Positions 25,801 through 35,177 are shown, counted from the first letter of the stretch. The stretch is DNA of 64,000 nucleotides from Schistosoma mansoni (GCF_000237925.1 NW_017386008.1:1054001-1118000); one strand, 5' to 3'. The notes: generated from the sequence alone by a model not told the origin. Numbers and translations are program-made.

Positions 25801-27313
25801 ATGCAGTACATTCGTTCGTGTTCATCTAATACTTCTTCATTAAATTTCGTTGTTCTTGGATTTACTAGTGCATACTGCAATTCAAACACTCTTATACATC
25901 ACATTGGCATCGCGATGTAGCCTGTGATAGAATGATCGAACATACACTTAGATTTTAATACTTTTCAGGATTACATGGTGAGGTTCAAAATCTGGACAAT
26001 GACCAATGCAGAGATTGAGGATTTCAATATCGTGACTCATTTCCTTACGTTCATCGGAAAAGAAGCATATAGCCTAATAAAGACTTTGGCATTAGCAGAA
26101 AAGCTGATTTCACTCTCTCATGCAACTCTCATGCAACTAATGCTGGACCATGTAAAGTACACAAATTTCGAATGCCGTAAAAGAAAACAACTAGATAATA
26201 AGGTTCGCCAGAACATCGGGAATTTCACCACGTTACTACGTCGTCGCAGTCCAATACGTAAACAGGGCTATTCAGAGAACCTAACCGGCTGAGCTAGGCG
26301 GGAAGCAGGACTGATATGTACTCTAGACCGCTCGCTCAAGTTTTATGCATTTTGATCTGATTGGTAAAACACTACTCTCTAGTTGGCGGTGTTATCACGT
26401 TATACACTAGTACGGCATCCAGGCCGCAAGTTGGAACACATTTCATATAAGTTACTTCGTTCAATTTATGCAACACATAATCCAGAGTCATTTATTCAAT
26501 TTAATATATTATTACATTATTACTTCACATCCCGGCACTACACATACTTATGACGATTGTCAGTGATTCAATTTCATTTTATCTATGATATCGGCTGAAT
26601 GTTAATCCTTTCAAAAACTATTAAGATTAACTAAAAGAAGGTAGACAAATGTTTATAGGAGTTTGTTCCTTTCCATACATAAAGATGTGGTGATAGCCAC
26701 AGAAACCTAATGAGTTGAGATTTGTAACCAACTTACATATATTTTATAATGATAGAATCGTTCTTGGATAAGTCTTCACTGTCAACTTGAACTTCACAAC
26801 CATCTCAACTATGTGATTAGACGTCTGGATAGATTTGACATTCATCTCAGTTAGTTAATAAAAATTAACCCATTCTCAATCCAAAGTCAATCTATACATC
26901 AATATGCATAGAGATGATATTTTTTTTAATCTGATGGGTCAATTTGAATTTATTTTCAATATGGCTTTCTTATCTTCTCTCTCATCTCCATGTCTTTCGG
27001 ACAGTTAAAGTATAAAGTTTTGCTCTGTATCAAGATATACTGGACAATATCTAGTATTGTTGAAGATACTAGATACTCAGAACTCACTTGATAAACGTCT
27101 TATTTTTGTAATTTTATTATGGAAATTTAAATTTCCTGTTTTCACGCCAAAGCGCCCATTGACCTTAAATGTCATTGGTTCGCTGTCTTTCTCAATATGA
27201 TATTTTGTAACGTTTCCCGAGGACATTTTCATTCTGTGTAAAGAAGCTCGAGTTGTGCCTGTTGTAATTCGTACTTCTGGCTGCTTGTGAAATACGTTTT
27301 CCCTCACCCAAAC
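13337..27313 (-). CDS. FUT8: FUT8-like core alpha-1,6-fucosyltransferase, 8 exons, 5' end missing
   Basis: By homology the enzyme transfers fucose from GDP-fucose to the innermost GlcNAc of N-glycans in the Golgi. Exons on the minus strand, in order: 27313-27088, 23464-23145, 21851-21620, 20919-20890, 20822-20575, 17399-17295, 15038-14760, 13657-13337. All junction phases agree and the total is 1761 nt (586 residues plus stop), near the vertebrate length of about 575. Domains in order: stem, coiled coil starting near [12 protein letters not shown], cysteine segment with [11 protein letters not shown]-fucose site [12 protein letters not shown] helix, [16 protein letters not shown], and a divergent SH3-like tail. 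The two Arg of RRTDK, the Asp pair of ATDD and the Ser of FSS are present. The usual VGTEA reads IIREA and the usual FSSQ reads FSSN, so this may be a divergent paralog. The membrane anchor exon is not confirmed. The exon chain was built by reading splice sites and comparing with remembered FUT8 sequences, not by a search. Confidence 0.88.
13770..13860 (+). mobile_element. LINE family 2 extreme 3' tail in last FUT8 intron
   Basis: About 90 bp: gaatgctggtaagcggcc, tatgctccttgacgaagg, then (TAAG) repeats to 13860. It matches the 3' end at 52920-52991. Confidence 0.8.
13960..14120 (-). mobile_element. SINE B-like, diverged, in FUT8 intron
   Basis: It resembles SINE B (ctgtaagcactggatggc, gattcgaacccaggact) but the hammerhead core is decayed. 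Confidence 0.55.
14235..14580 (-). mobile_element. LINE-1 partner element (family E), 5'-truncated, in FUT8 intron
   Basis: The tail (attgatacaacggggtacca, gatacatatgcaccgcac) and body (gatactgatcaggtgccc, gagcctttgacc, tggagcatcgtgaggagatg) match 29950-30250. It lies in the last intron of the FUT8-like gene. Confidence 0.75.
14760..15038 (-). CDS. FUT8: FUT8-like gene, YLATDD/FSSN exon (279 nt)
   Basis: It carries [33 protein letters not shown] and TFSSN, matching human VYLATDDPSLL, NYEFIS, VILDIHFLSQADFLVC and TFSSQ. Acceptor taacag, donor gtaagtaa, phase 0 both ends. About 25 extra basic and polar residues precede the IYLATDD core compared with human. The family Gln after FSS is Asn here. 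Confidence 0.92.
15110..15134. repeat. (TTC)n microsatellite in FUT8 intron
   Basis: Eight or so ttc units, 70 bp upstream of the YLATDD exon acceptor. Confidence 0.9.
16515..16925. repeat. Two copies of a short motif in an FUT8 intron
   Basis: The motif gctcaaaggtcgtccgtaaa with tagtctc (16530-16560) recurs as gttcaaaggtcgtccataaa with tagtctc (16888-16918), about 357 bp apart. A 77-codon minus frame (17143-16910) to its right is unassigned. Confidence 0.55.
17295..17399 (-). CDS. FUT8: FUT8-like gene, EYM exon (105 nt)
   Basis: It encodes 35 residues from [17 protein letters not shown], aligned without gaps to human VGTEAAFHPIEEYMVHV. Acceptor tatttttag, donor gtaagtca, phase 0 at both ends. 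It is too short for a simple ORF scan and was found by looking for the missing step between RRTDK and YLATDD. The catalytic Glu of TEA is kept as REA; the preceding Val-Gly is lost. Confidence 0.88.
17615..19985 (-). mobile_element. RTE-like LINE, family 2, 5' half (in FUT8 intron)
   Basis: It reads right to left. The 5' UTR is at 19985-19860, the endonuclease at about 19660-18800 ([36 protein letters not shown]) and the RT at 18315-17690 ([41 protein letters not shown]). The catalytic SDH of the endonuclease reads SNH. It stops inside the RT, so the C-terminal half and tail are absent. Several frame breaks are present. It lies in the 3.2-kb intron between the RRTDK and EYM exons of the FUT8-like gene. 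Confidence 0.85.
20575..20822 (-). CDS. FUT8: FUT8-like gene, GDP-fucose-binding exon (248 nt)
   Basis: It contains [20 protein letters not shown], matching human [20 protein letters not shown], then [13 protein letters not shown], the diagnostic GDP-fucose-binding motif of the family. The acceptor is acttcag and the donor is gttggtgt after GATAAG. It is the most recognisable exon of the gene. Confidence 0.93.
20890..20919 (-). CDS. FUT8: FUT8-like gene, 30-nt micro-exon
   Basis: It encodes only LTHKSVIIF plus two split codons. A longer reading of the same exon from 20993 is open but has the wrong phase for the preceding donor. The acceptor at tcaag|TTCTG restores the frame (G|TT = Val). The donor is gttagt after TTTG, and the following intron is only 67 nt (20823-20889). 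It aligns with the human segment around KNVQVVEL. The boundary choice rests on phase logic. Confidence 0.6.
21003..21427 (+). mobile_element. SINE A head-to-tail array (about 1.2 units) in FUT8 intron
   Basis: The ribozyme half starts at 21004 (gcaggtacatccagctgacg) and again at 21349 (gcaggtacatccaactgaca), a period of 345 bp. Between them lie the 3' part and a tRNA-like head (ggccgagtggataacgcgat, gggttcgagtctc). It ends about 85 bp upstream of the micro-exon at 20919. Confidence 0.82.
21620..21851 (-). CDS. FUT8: FUT8-like gene, CGFGC exon (232 nt)
   Basis: It begins [11 protein letters not shown], like human NPKDCSKAKK, and contains [13 protein letters not shown], matching human CGYGCQLHHVVYC. 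These cysteines form the conserved disulfides in the family. The exon starts in phase 0 at aatag|AATCC and ends in phase 1 at donor gtttgtaa. Confidence 0.88.
22010..22305. mobile_element. SINE A fold-back dimer in FUT8 intron
   Basis: An inverted head (22010-22100, antisense ribozyme and gactcgaacccagtac) is fused to a direct ribozyme half and 3' part (22101-22305, caggtacatccagctgacga). Confidence 0.78.
22372..22470 (-). mobile_element. SINE B, truncated, in FUT8 intron
   Basis: It runs from aagttgaaatcatgagtc to cgtcctattatgggac and stops inside stem II of the hammerhead. It is embedded in a MITE-like copy (22465-22748). Confidence 0.7.
22465..22750 (-). mobile_element. MITE-like element (family D) in FUT8 intron
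   Basis: Reverse orientation: gttaatttgcaaattaacaa, accgattgcgttttatttc, acttatatggatataagtag, ending ccacactaca. It is fused to a SINE B fragment at its left. Confidence 0.68.
23145..23464 (-). CDS. FUT8: FUT8-like gene, coiled-coil exon (320 nt)
   Basis: It encodes the luminal coiled coil. [16 protein letters not shown] matches the human FUT8 segment around HEILRRRIENGAKELW, followed by heptad-like leucines. The acceptor is ttgatttcag and the donor is gttagaatc after CAACAG. It starts with two bases and ends in phase 0. A LINE-2 tail insertion begins only 61 bp upstream of the acceptor. Confidence 0.8.
23525..23803 (-). mobile_element. LINE family 2 3'-end fragment with 14-bp TSD, in FUT8 intron
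   Basis: A 279-bp tail of family 2: plus-strand tacttacttacttacgcc, then the antisense of the C-terminal coding region ([20 protein letters not shown] and [10 protein letters not shown] in the minus frame). The 14-bp duplication AAATGAACATTTAT flanks it at 23511-23524 and 23804-23817. It is 61 bp upstream of the coiled-coil exon acceptor. Confidence 0.9.
23818..24056 (-). mobile_element. MITE-like element (family D) in FUT8 intron
   Basis: Ends ctgtagtgaatgagaac and gaaccacaccacaat are inverted and flanked by ATACT-like repeats. It directly abuts the right TSD of the LINE-2 tail at 23525-23803. Confidence 0.7.
24305..24790 (-). mobile_element. LTR and adjoining internal fragment related to Gypsy fossil 1
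   Basis: LTR-like sequence ends at ggctaaca (24545) and is followed by cattctctttgagcagattc, tcgtaggatctggtgttagg, matching the inner side of the 3' LTR at 31025-31145. A second LTR end (ccttaatccaaactata, ccactaaca) occurs near 24705. It is a rearranged fossil. Confidence 0.65.
24985..25135. mobile_element. SINE B fold-back pair
   Basis: The segment ctagaccaccatgagaaacc, ctggaagcac is repeated in reverse at 25077-25130 (gtgcttccaggttttctatg, gtggtctagcttcaatcg), with the hammerhead half between. It is a short inverted dimer. Confidence 0.75.
25195..25375 (+). mobile_element. SINE B, plus strand, decayed ribozyme
   Basis: Box B-like gggttcgaatct, then cactgctgaggggtccc...gggcgaagcggccgtcc. 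CTGAGGA reads CTGAGGG and GAAA reads GAAG, so the hammerhead is probably inactive. Confidence 0.7.
25376..25570 (-). mobile_element. MITE-like element (family D), diverged
   Basis: Related to the others (cctaataaaacctgagaacc, ttaattgtctcaaacttaac, atacatactacttatatct). One end runs into SINE B at 25375. Confidence 0.6.
25560..25790 (+). repeat. Dispersed TATA-bearing repeat (family F), copy 3, upstream of gag relic
   Basis: It contains tattttgacctatgaac, cacagccacatttg, gtctgtttggtatataaatc. It ends about 185 bp before the gag-like frame at 25975 in the same orientation, the best hint that family F is an LTR or promoter region. Confidence 0.6.
25975..26292 (+). pseudogene. Gag-like fragment of an LTR retrotransposon (fossil)
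   Basis: The frame ([53 protein letters not shown]) matches from memory the gag N-terminal region of schistosome LTR elements. A repeat carrying a TATA-like box lies just upstream (25560-25790) and may be its LTR or promoter. No pol follows. It is a fragment. Confidence 0.6.
26300..27080. other. FUT8 intron, nothing recognised
   Basis: Sequence between the gag relic and the stem exon. It may include further decayed LTR-element sequence. Confidence 0.45.
27088..27313 (-). CDS. FUT8: FUT8-like gene, upstream stem exon (226 nt)
   Basis: This exon is open for 75 codons starting [11 protein letters not shown]. It is bounded by an acceptor (aatgtag) and a good donor (gtgagttc). It ends in phase 1, matching the two-base start of the next exon at 23464. 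Sequence similarity to known FUT8 stems is weak; the assignment rests on position, an open frame and phase agreement. It contains one N-glycosylation-type motif (NVT). A separate gene is possible but less likely. Confidence 0.55.
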
Positions 27314-27505
27314 CTACATTCATCTTTCTAGTTAGCAAAGCTGGAATGCATCCAAATAATTAGCTTATTTGGTCATTTTATCGCTGAGTTTTCGTCCCGT
27401 TAGTGAATTAGGTGAACTCATAATCTCTTCAAACATAACAAGTATTTAACAGCATTGTCGGTGGAATTAGGAGGCGAATTCTACCACTTTTAAATAAAAA
27501 CGCTT

Positions 27506-27733
27506 AGGTTATAAGAATATGCAAACACTAATTAACAGAATTAGCGGGAAAGTTCATTCAGAAGATACTGAAACAGATTATGATACCGTATAGTGAAAAA
27601 AATACATACAAAGTTGAGTGGTTCTTGTTGTATCTACCACAAATTTCTATCAACTGATAAGATTGACATTCATAATTCAATGAACCAAATCCATAACCAA
27701 ATGAAAATGAACGAAGATGTCATCTACGACAAT
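27506..27733 (+). repeat. 228-bp duplication, left copy, ends at assembly gap
   Basis: As far as read by eye, identical to 29639-29866. It ends exactly where the N run begins. Confidence 0.9.
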
Positions 27734-27933
27734 NNNNNNNNNNNNNNNNNNNNNNNNNNNNNNNNNNNNNNNNNNNNNNNNNNNNNNNNNNNNNNNNNNN
27801 NNNNNNNNNNNNNNNNNNNNNNNNNNNNNNNNNNNNNNNNNNNNNNNNNNNNNNNNNNNNNNNNNNNNNNNNNNNNNNNNNNNNNNNNNNNNNNNNNNNN
27901 NNNNNNNNNNNNNNNNNNNNNNNNNNNNNNNNN
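27734..27933. other. Assembly gap, 200 N
   Basis: Exactly 200 N, a common placeholder length, so the true gap size is unknown. Open frames across it are meaningless. Confidence 0.99.
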
Positions 27934-28318
27934 GGATAGTGGCTAGCAGTGGAATCCAGTTTGACGTGCGTTTCATCCTAGTTGGGACTCGTCAGCCGGA
28001 TATACCTGCATCTCATAGTTGATGTTCACTCTGAGTGGATAACGCGATGGCGTTTGAAGCGTAAGGTACTGAGTTCGAGTTCCAGAGTGATAATCAACCC
28101 AGAGATGCAGGTACATCCATTTGACGAGTTCCGAATAGGACGAAGTAGCGCGCATCGTGGATTGCACTGCTTGCCAACATCCATCTTTGCCTATAATGCT
28201 TGTGAATTAAGACTGTATCGAGTTAATACGCACAGTATGCACATATGTCAATTAGAGACTGACCAGTTGCAGTCTTAAACATCTATGGGAAGACTCAAAC
28301 AAGTAATACTATGTGAAT
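27934..28318. mobile_element. SINE A fold-back dimer beside the assembly gap
   Basis: An inverted ribozyme half (27934-28034) switches to a direct tRNA-like head (gtggataacgcgatggcg, gagttcgagttcc), then ribozyme and 3' part to 28318. The left end is cut by the N run. Confidence 0.78.
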
Positions 28319-28424
28319 TTAGAAGGATTGGTTGTTTCAAACTGAGATTTCTTGATTTTCAACTGTTTAACAAGTGTGATTAGTAAGTCTGTATATATTA
28401 TTTCATTTTGTATTTTTTTGTTTG

Positions 28425-28835
28425 AATATTCCTATTGATGTTTAGGACTACAATTGATCAGTCTCTCATATTGGTATCGGTGCATCATGTACGGATGGTC
28501 TCGATATTGTCTGAAGTCACAAGCATTATAAGCAAAGATGGATGTTGGCTAACAGTGCAATCCACGATGCGCCTTTCGTCTTATTTGGGACTTGTCGTCT
28601 GGATGTGCCTGCATCTCAGAGTTGATGTTCACTCTGGGTTTCGAACACAGAGACTGATCAACTACAGTGGCTATCAGGACTCAGTAGCTAAATGTTTGGA
28701 ACGAACGGTACTGAGTTCGAGTTCCAGAGTGAAAATCAACTCTGAGATGCAGGTACATCCAGCTGAGGAGTCCCGGATGGGACAAAACATGTATCCTGTA
28801 TTTCACTGCTAGGCAACATCCATCTTTGCTTATAA
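28425..28835. mobile_element. SINE A fold-back dimer
   Basis: An inverted 3' part and ribozyme half (28425-28655) are followed by a direct head and ribozyme half (28665-28835; ctgaggagtcccggatggg). The cores are decayed (GACAAAA for GACGAAA). Confidence 0.75.
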
Positions 28836-28839
28836 TCTA

Positions 28840-29638
28840 TACATTAATATTGAATTTTATCTGAATTCTAAATATCTTGAAAATTAAGCTTATAGCTTTT
28901 TAGTTAGATTATTTGTAATGGCTAATAGCAAACAAAATTGTTTTCCTTAGTTTTTGGATTTATTTACTGAGTAAAACTAAAGAGATTTTATTGTGCTCAT
29001 TTCTGAGTAAGTAAGAATTGATTGTAGTAATTCGTTTGATTGAATGACATCTCACTTAATAAAAGGATACATCATACTAAAAACGTGTATAAATTCTAGA
29101 CATACAAAAGATTTAATGCATTTGATCGACTAATGTCTCAACACTGTTTTAACTTGACTTTTAGATTTAAAAAGAAGAGGACATTTCAAGGCAAAGGTCG
29201 ATTGTTTGACTTCATTATCAAAGATACTTGGCAAATTGATTTCACTCGACAAAATAAATGACCGAATAGGACCGAATCCAATTCAGTCAAACTTAAATCA
29301 GTGTTTACCTAGTTGTCAATAAAAATATATTGCATTTTTTCACATGGACTGTTCACGCTTGGTAGTCTGATAAAAATCTCTCTCTTCATTTTTCAGTTCA
29401 CATACCTTCAGTTGCAAATTATTATTTTTGCTTAGGGATAAAATATTATTCTGAGGCTAGTCACAAAACGTTTATTATGTATAAGTAGTTGCTAATAATT
29501 CATGATAACCCATGGTAATTTCTATGTTGCGAAAGATTAAGATTATTCACATAAGGAAACAAATTAGTACAAACTTAACTTCATGTCATTTGACACAAAA
29601 CAGAAATTCAACGTTATTTATCCACACACTTGTATGGG
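28840..29638. other. AT-rich stretch, nothing recognised
   Basis: No protein-like frame and no similarity to the repeats listed here. Confidence 0.55.
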
Positions 29639-29866
29639 AGGTTATAAGAATATGCAAACACTAATTAACAGAATTAGCGGGAAAGTTCATTCAGAAGATA
29701 CTGAAACAGATTATGATACCGTATAGTGAAAAAAATACATACAAAGTTGAGTGGTTCTTGTTGTATCTACCACAAATTTCTATCAACTGATAAGATTGAC
29801 ATTCATAATTCAATGAACCAAATCCATAACCAAATGAAAATGAACGAAGATGTCATCTACGACAAT
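29639..29866 (+). repeat. 228-bp duplication, right copy
   Basis: Identical partner of 27506-27733; sequence here continues normally past the duplicated end (gacaat then ggttgaatttg). Confidence 0.9.
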
Positions 29867-29944
29867 GGTTGAATTTGATGTCAAAGACAGTGAATAGCTC
29901 AACAATTAGCAGTGTTTGACTGAGTAAAACAGATTGCGAATCGC

Positions 29945-30475
29945 GGTTATTTTATTATTCTATTTAAACATATAAATATTGGTACAAGGAAGGACCAGAT
30001 AAATATGCGCCTCACGAATCTTATTTGATTTGTGTGAGGGCTGTGATACTGCCCAGGTACCCAGACTGAAGTAGGTGGTTTCCTTAGGGGGCCACACCCG
30101 GAGCCTTTGACCTGAAGGTCTAGTCCACAAGGTAGTGGAGCATCGTAAGGAGATGCAATCCCATGGTAGACGATGACCAACAATTGGTTCATACGCCATT
30201 TTTTCCTTCAGGATACTGGAGACCATGTGTACCAATGGTTTGGAATCGAGGTTTTCCAACTCCCGTGGGTGAACTTTCCATGTCCACCAACCCGGTTAGA
30301 GCGCCAAAAATTCGCTTTTCGTCTTCTCAATTCCGTAAACAAAAGTAGTGCCATGAGAAGGCAGTGAGTAGGACTTCCCTGGCAGAGGCTGTATATTCGC
30401 GTGTCCATGTGAGAGGAGAGAGGGATAGTTGACTCACCCCACTCTCGGCCCTACCACGGCATTTGGGGGCAATCG
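29945..30475 (-). mobile_element. Non-autonomous LINE-1 partner element (family E), full length
   Basis: A 0.5-kb element read right to left, beginning ttgcccccaaatgccg and ending with aattggtacc-like and taaacata tail sequence (plus strand 29950-29990). The tail matches the 3' end of the LINE-1 copy at 5110-5170 (attggtacaa, caccag, atatgcgcc). No protein-coding capacity is seen. It was probably mobilised by LINE-1 through the shared 3' end. Confidence 0.75.
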
Positions 30476-30721
30476 AATCGCGGTTAAGTGTTTATCTATT
30501 TTTCAGAACAGAGAAGTATTTTCATTTTCTTGAGTAGCGGATGGAATGAGTGAATCATTTAACTGATATCCTGGATTTTATTACAATAAAATGTGTTAAG
30601 ATGTTTTTCCATAATCTTTCATACCACCATTTCGTTATCCGCCTAATTGAAGAGTGTAAATTCACAAGTATGTTTCACATGGCATTTGCCTTCACACGGG
30701 ATAAACGATAAAATATCATCA

Positions 30722-33700
30722 TGTTATAATTTCTCTTATTATTACCCAGCCATTCCTATTGCTTAGTATTCTTGGACACCAAAACACTCAACAAATCCCC
30801 AAATCAGAACACGGTTGAACAGGAAAGAAATTATATTTCGAATAACAAGAGTAAATGGAAGTACGAAGTGCAATAAGAAATAAGTTAGTATATTTATAGT
30901 TTTTACATGAGAAGATTCTAGAGTCTTCTCCAAACATCGACTAGCGCTGATTGAATAAGAATTAATCAATCAGCATGCACCAGCGCAATCTTGCATGGAA
31001 CATGCTTTAATCCAATCTATGTCTCGCTAACACCTCCCCTTTGAGCAGATTCGTAGGATTTGGTGTTAGGGTCTATCTGTAACCGCATGACTGGTCTGTG
31101 TTTTCGATTTGTCCATCCTCTAGGCAATAAGGAAGTTGTATCACTCTTCGCTTGCACAGAAACTGACCTGTCTGTTCTGGGCGTTTTTATTTGAAAGGTA
31201 TCTAACAGAACATCAAGAAGTATTCGATGTCGAGTCTTGTTGCTGGCTATCGAAGTTGCTTTCAATTGGCTAGCATGACGTATGCAAACTTCTGAGCCAA
31301 CTGACACCTCATAATACACATTCCCTTTCTTTATCACGATCCGACCGGCAGTTCATTTAGGATGTTTTCTACGATAGTCCATAGCAAGTACTTTTTGACC
31401 CACCGTGAACAATCGTCTTTCCCCCATATTGTCGATTGAACTGCTTCTCCATTGACACGTTTCGTTGAGGCTCGAGAGCTGGCGTCCGACGGATGATATC
31501 TAAATGTGTTCGTACTTTTCTGCCAAGTAGAGCTTCCGCTGGAGAGACTCCGTTAATCGTCTGAGGGTTCGATGTAGAACGACAAATAAGCAGGAACCTC
31601 TCTAAGATCTCTTCGGTGGTAACCTCCCCTTTATATTTTTTTCAGAGCATTTTTAAATGTACCAACAAAGCGTTCCATTTGACCATTGGATTGGGAATGG
31701 AATGGAGGTGTTCGGACATGATTGGTTTCGTTCTGCTGACAGAATTCTGAGAAGATAGCAGACGTAAACTGTGTTCCATTGTCGCTAACTATAAATTCTG
31801 GGACCCGAACCGACTGAATATTTGACGTAGCTTTTTGACTGTGCAGCTTACAGTTGGATGTTCCGTGAGAAAAATTTCTGGCCACTTGCTGTATGCATTA
31901 ACTAACAGAAGGTAAATTTGTCCATGTGGTGGACCAGCAAAGTCCAAGTGTATACGCTGCCACGGTGACTGTGGCATTCACGGTGCTTTTGTTGCTAATG
32001 TACATTTAGTATATGGACGAGATAGCTGCTCCAGTTGGGTGTCTAAATGCGGCCAGTATACATAACTTCGTGATAGTGTTTTCATGCGATTTATTCCAGG
32101 ATGTCCTGTGTGCAACTATTCGAGCACTGCTGGTTGCAGCTTCTTAGGGATTATGACATGTTCGGCAAACAGCAGGCAGTCTTCGATGGTTGAGAGAGAG
32201 TCTACGCTGGTAAAACTGTTGAAGCTCTGTGGAGCTGATCTTCGAGGGTCGCCCTTCTAGGTGGAACTTCCTAACTTATTGTAGGACTGGATCTCGAAGA
32301 GTTTCTTCTCTGACTTCATCTGACGACACTAGAGTGTTTCGAATGGTATCTACTACTATACTCCGTATTTCTGGATCTACTGCTGTGGAGGCAATGTTTA
32401 TATACTCTGATCCAGAGTGTTGAACTCCAATTAATAGAGAGAGAGCGTCAGCTTGACAGATAGTATTTGTTGACTGAAACTTGATATTGAAATCATAGCT
32501 TAGGAGCATTGTTGCCCAGCGCTGTAATCTATTAGCCGTATAGATAGGGATTCTTTTATTAGAACCGAAAATTGAAATCAAAGGTTTGTGATCTGTCAGT
32601 AGAGTAAACGTACGACCATAGAGCATTTTATGAAACCTTTTGACGGCGAAAATGATTGCAAGAGCTTCCTTTTCAATTTGACTGTAGTTTTTCTCAGCTG
32701 GGGTGAGTGATCTAGCAGCATGGGCAATTGTCTTTTACGATTTGTTCGGAAACACGTGAGATATCACTGCTCCAACTCCATGACCAGAGTTATCAGATGC
32801 AACAACAATTCCCAAGCTGGGATCGAACTGTGTCAAAAGAGGCTTTGAGCTGAGCATTGATTTGACTTTGTCAAAAAATGCTTGACCACTGCCAAGGTTT
32901 ATCTTTTGATTCATTCAGGAGACCTCTCATTCGGTGCATTTCGAGCAAGAATGTGCTTTAATGACTGATCAACCCCAAGAAGGATATTAATGAAGCAACA
33001 TCAGTTGGTGCAGGCATCTTCTGAATGGCTTCGATGTTGGCAGGATTCGGTAGGCGACCGTTCTTATCTAAGATGAAACCAAGGTATTTGATCGAATGCA
33101 TGAAAACGGAAACCATACTCCAACACTCGGTTAAGGACTTGATGCAATCGATTAGAAGGTTCACTGTCAGTTGAACCCATAACTATGATATCATCTAGAT
33201 AAGCTGCTGTACCACGTATACCTGTTAGCATCGTATCCATTATTTGCTGAAAGATGTCAGGTGCGGCTTTAATGCCATATGGTAGACGGGTGTATTGAAA
33301 TAACCCTCGATGAGTGTTAATGGTCATAAGCTCTCTACTATCTTCATATACTTACACTTGCAGATAGGCATCGGAGAAGTCTATTTTCGCGAAACGTGTT
33401 ACACCATTAAGCTTGGCAAACAGGTCTTCAGGAACTGGTAACGGATATTGATATACGTCTAGAGCAGCATTTAAACCGGTTGAGAAATCGGCACATATGC
33501 GTAAAGTTCCATTGACCTTCTTAATCACTACGATCGGTGTGGCCCATGCAGAGTAGTTGACTGGTTGGATTACACCAGCTTGTTCCTGATCGACTAGTTC
33601 AAGAGCAGCATATGGTACAGGACGTCTCGGACGAAAAATAGGTTTGGCATCTGGTTTCACTCGTAAGTGATCTTTCATCTTGGTACACTGACCACGGCTA

Positions 33701-35177
33701 TTCTGAAAAACAGAGGCAAACTTTGTCTTCAGTTTTTCTAGTAACCTTTCACCTGTCTTCTTTGCAAGTACTGGAGTGTCCAATGATGAACATGACACAT
33801 TGCAGACACTGTTAGTGGGTATATCCATTATTCCAAGTTTTTCTAACACATCTAGACCAAGGAGATCAAGGTTTGGCCGTTCAGTCAGATAGCATGGTCT
33901 TTTACAATTAGTTCCATTGGAGAAAAATTCACAATGTAATTCACCAACTAGTTTTAGTACACCTCCAGGTGCGTTTTTTTAGCCGTTTTCTTCAATGGAT
34001 TCATTGGCGGCTTTCTCAGCAAATTATGTTTCTCTGGATACTAGGGCGATATCTCATGCCGTGTCAATTTGAAGACGAGCTAAAATGTCGTTTATCTGGA
34101 TAGCAACACACTTTCTTCGAATGTCATAATCTGTTTGAAAGGCTGCTGCCAAAGAGATTTAAACTCGGCTGATTTCACCACGTGTCGAGGAAGTGGTACT
34201 TTTTCTTGGGCTGGGACGTACGATTCGGTGGACAATGGCCTTCTTTATGTCTGTTGCACACCTGACATTTGTAATTTTTAGATGGACAGAATCGTACATA
34301 ATGCCAATCACCGCATAACCAACAGGCAGTCGTTGGTTTGTTACGAGTTTTATTCGGCTTCTGAACTTTTAACCTAGTAATAGCATTAATACTACTGCAG
34401 GTTAAATTAGGATTTACCTGTCCGATTAACTGATTGTTGTGTCCGATGTTTTGTAGTCGTTTACACTAATCTGTCAATGTCCTTAGTTTGACGTTTGGGT
34501 CTTGATCCAGGTGAGTTAAAAGTCTTGTCTTAATCTCAGCATCTTGTGGTGACTGAAGAGCTTTGCTGAATATTAGGCATTTAAATTGGTCTTCTGTCAA
34601 CGAGCGTAACTTCAACCGTTTTCACTCTCTGTTAACGACATCTGCTAGAGCACCATATTCATCGACTTCACGTTCCACCAAATTTAGACACTGATATCAA
34701 ATACTAAACAATGAGGAGGATTCACAGAATATCTGTGACAATTGTGTTACTGTCTCCTCGAAGCTGAGCTCTCGAGGTAACTTTGGCAATATATGGTCAG
34801 CGTATGGTGCATGTTCATTGCTTCCCAACTTACGCATCAACAATCGAGTCTTTCACGCGTCATCTTGTTTACAGAATTCTATTCTAAATGTATCTTCCTA
34901 ACGGTTGAACCACGTGAGAAAGGTATTCCCACTTTCGGTGTCACATATGAATTCTGGAATGCTGCTAGCAACTGCATCACAAGAAGTACTTGAAACAGCA
35001 TGTGAACTCGAGTAGTGGATGTTGAACTGTTGCGTCAGAGTCTCCAACAACCGCATTTGTTCATCAAGTTGTGCTTGCTGTTGTTGTAGTATTCGGTTGA
35101 GCTGGTCATCTGATATCGGCACGCTGAATGTGTTTTCCTTTACCCGTCGCCACTGTTATAACTTCTCTTATTATTAT
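30722..35177 (-). mobile_element. Gypsy-type LTR retrotransposon 1 (fossil)
   Basis: A minus-strand element. The 3' LTR is 30722-31032 (311 bp, TG/CA ends), with a purine tract (AAAGGGGAGG) just inside. Going upstream on the plus coordinates: integrase about 31630-31980 (SDNGTQF, HSQSNGQMERF), RNase H about 32270-32640, RT about 32960-33850 (AYLDDIIVM), protease region about 33850-34100, zinc-knuckle and gag region about 34240-35122. A GTGGCGACGGG primer-binding-site-like motif lies at about 35144-35154, and only some 23 bp of the 5' LTR remain. It is broken in several places. Confidence 0.88.

Noticed and set aside
27088-27313. TMEM231-like exon
   Set aside because: The start ([15 protein letters not shown]) recalls TMEM231, but the rest does not, and phase fits the FUT8-like chain.
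27593-28022. Long ORFs spanning 27.6-28.0 kb
   Set aside because: They run through the 200-N gap and have no meaning.
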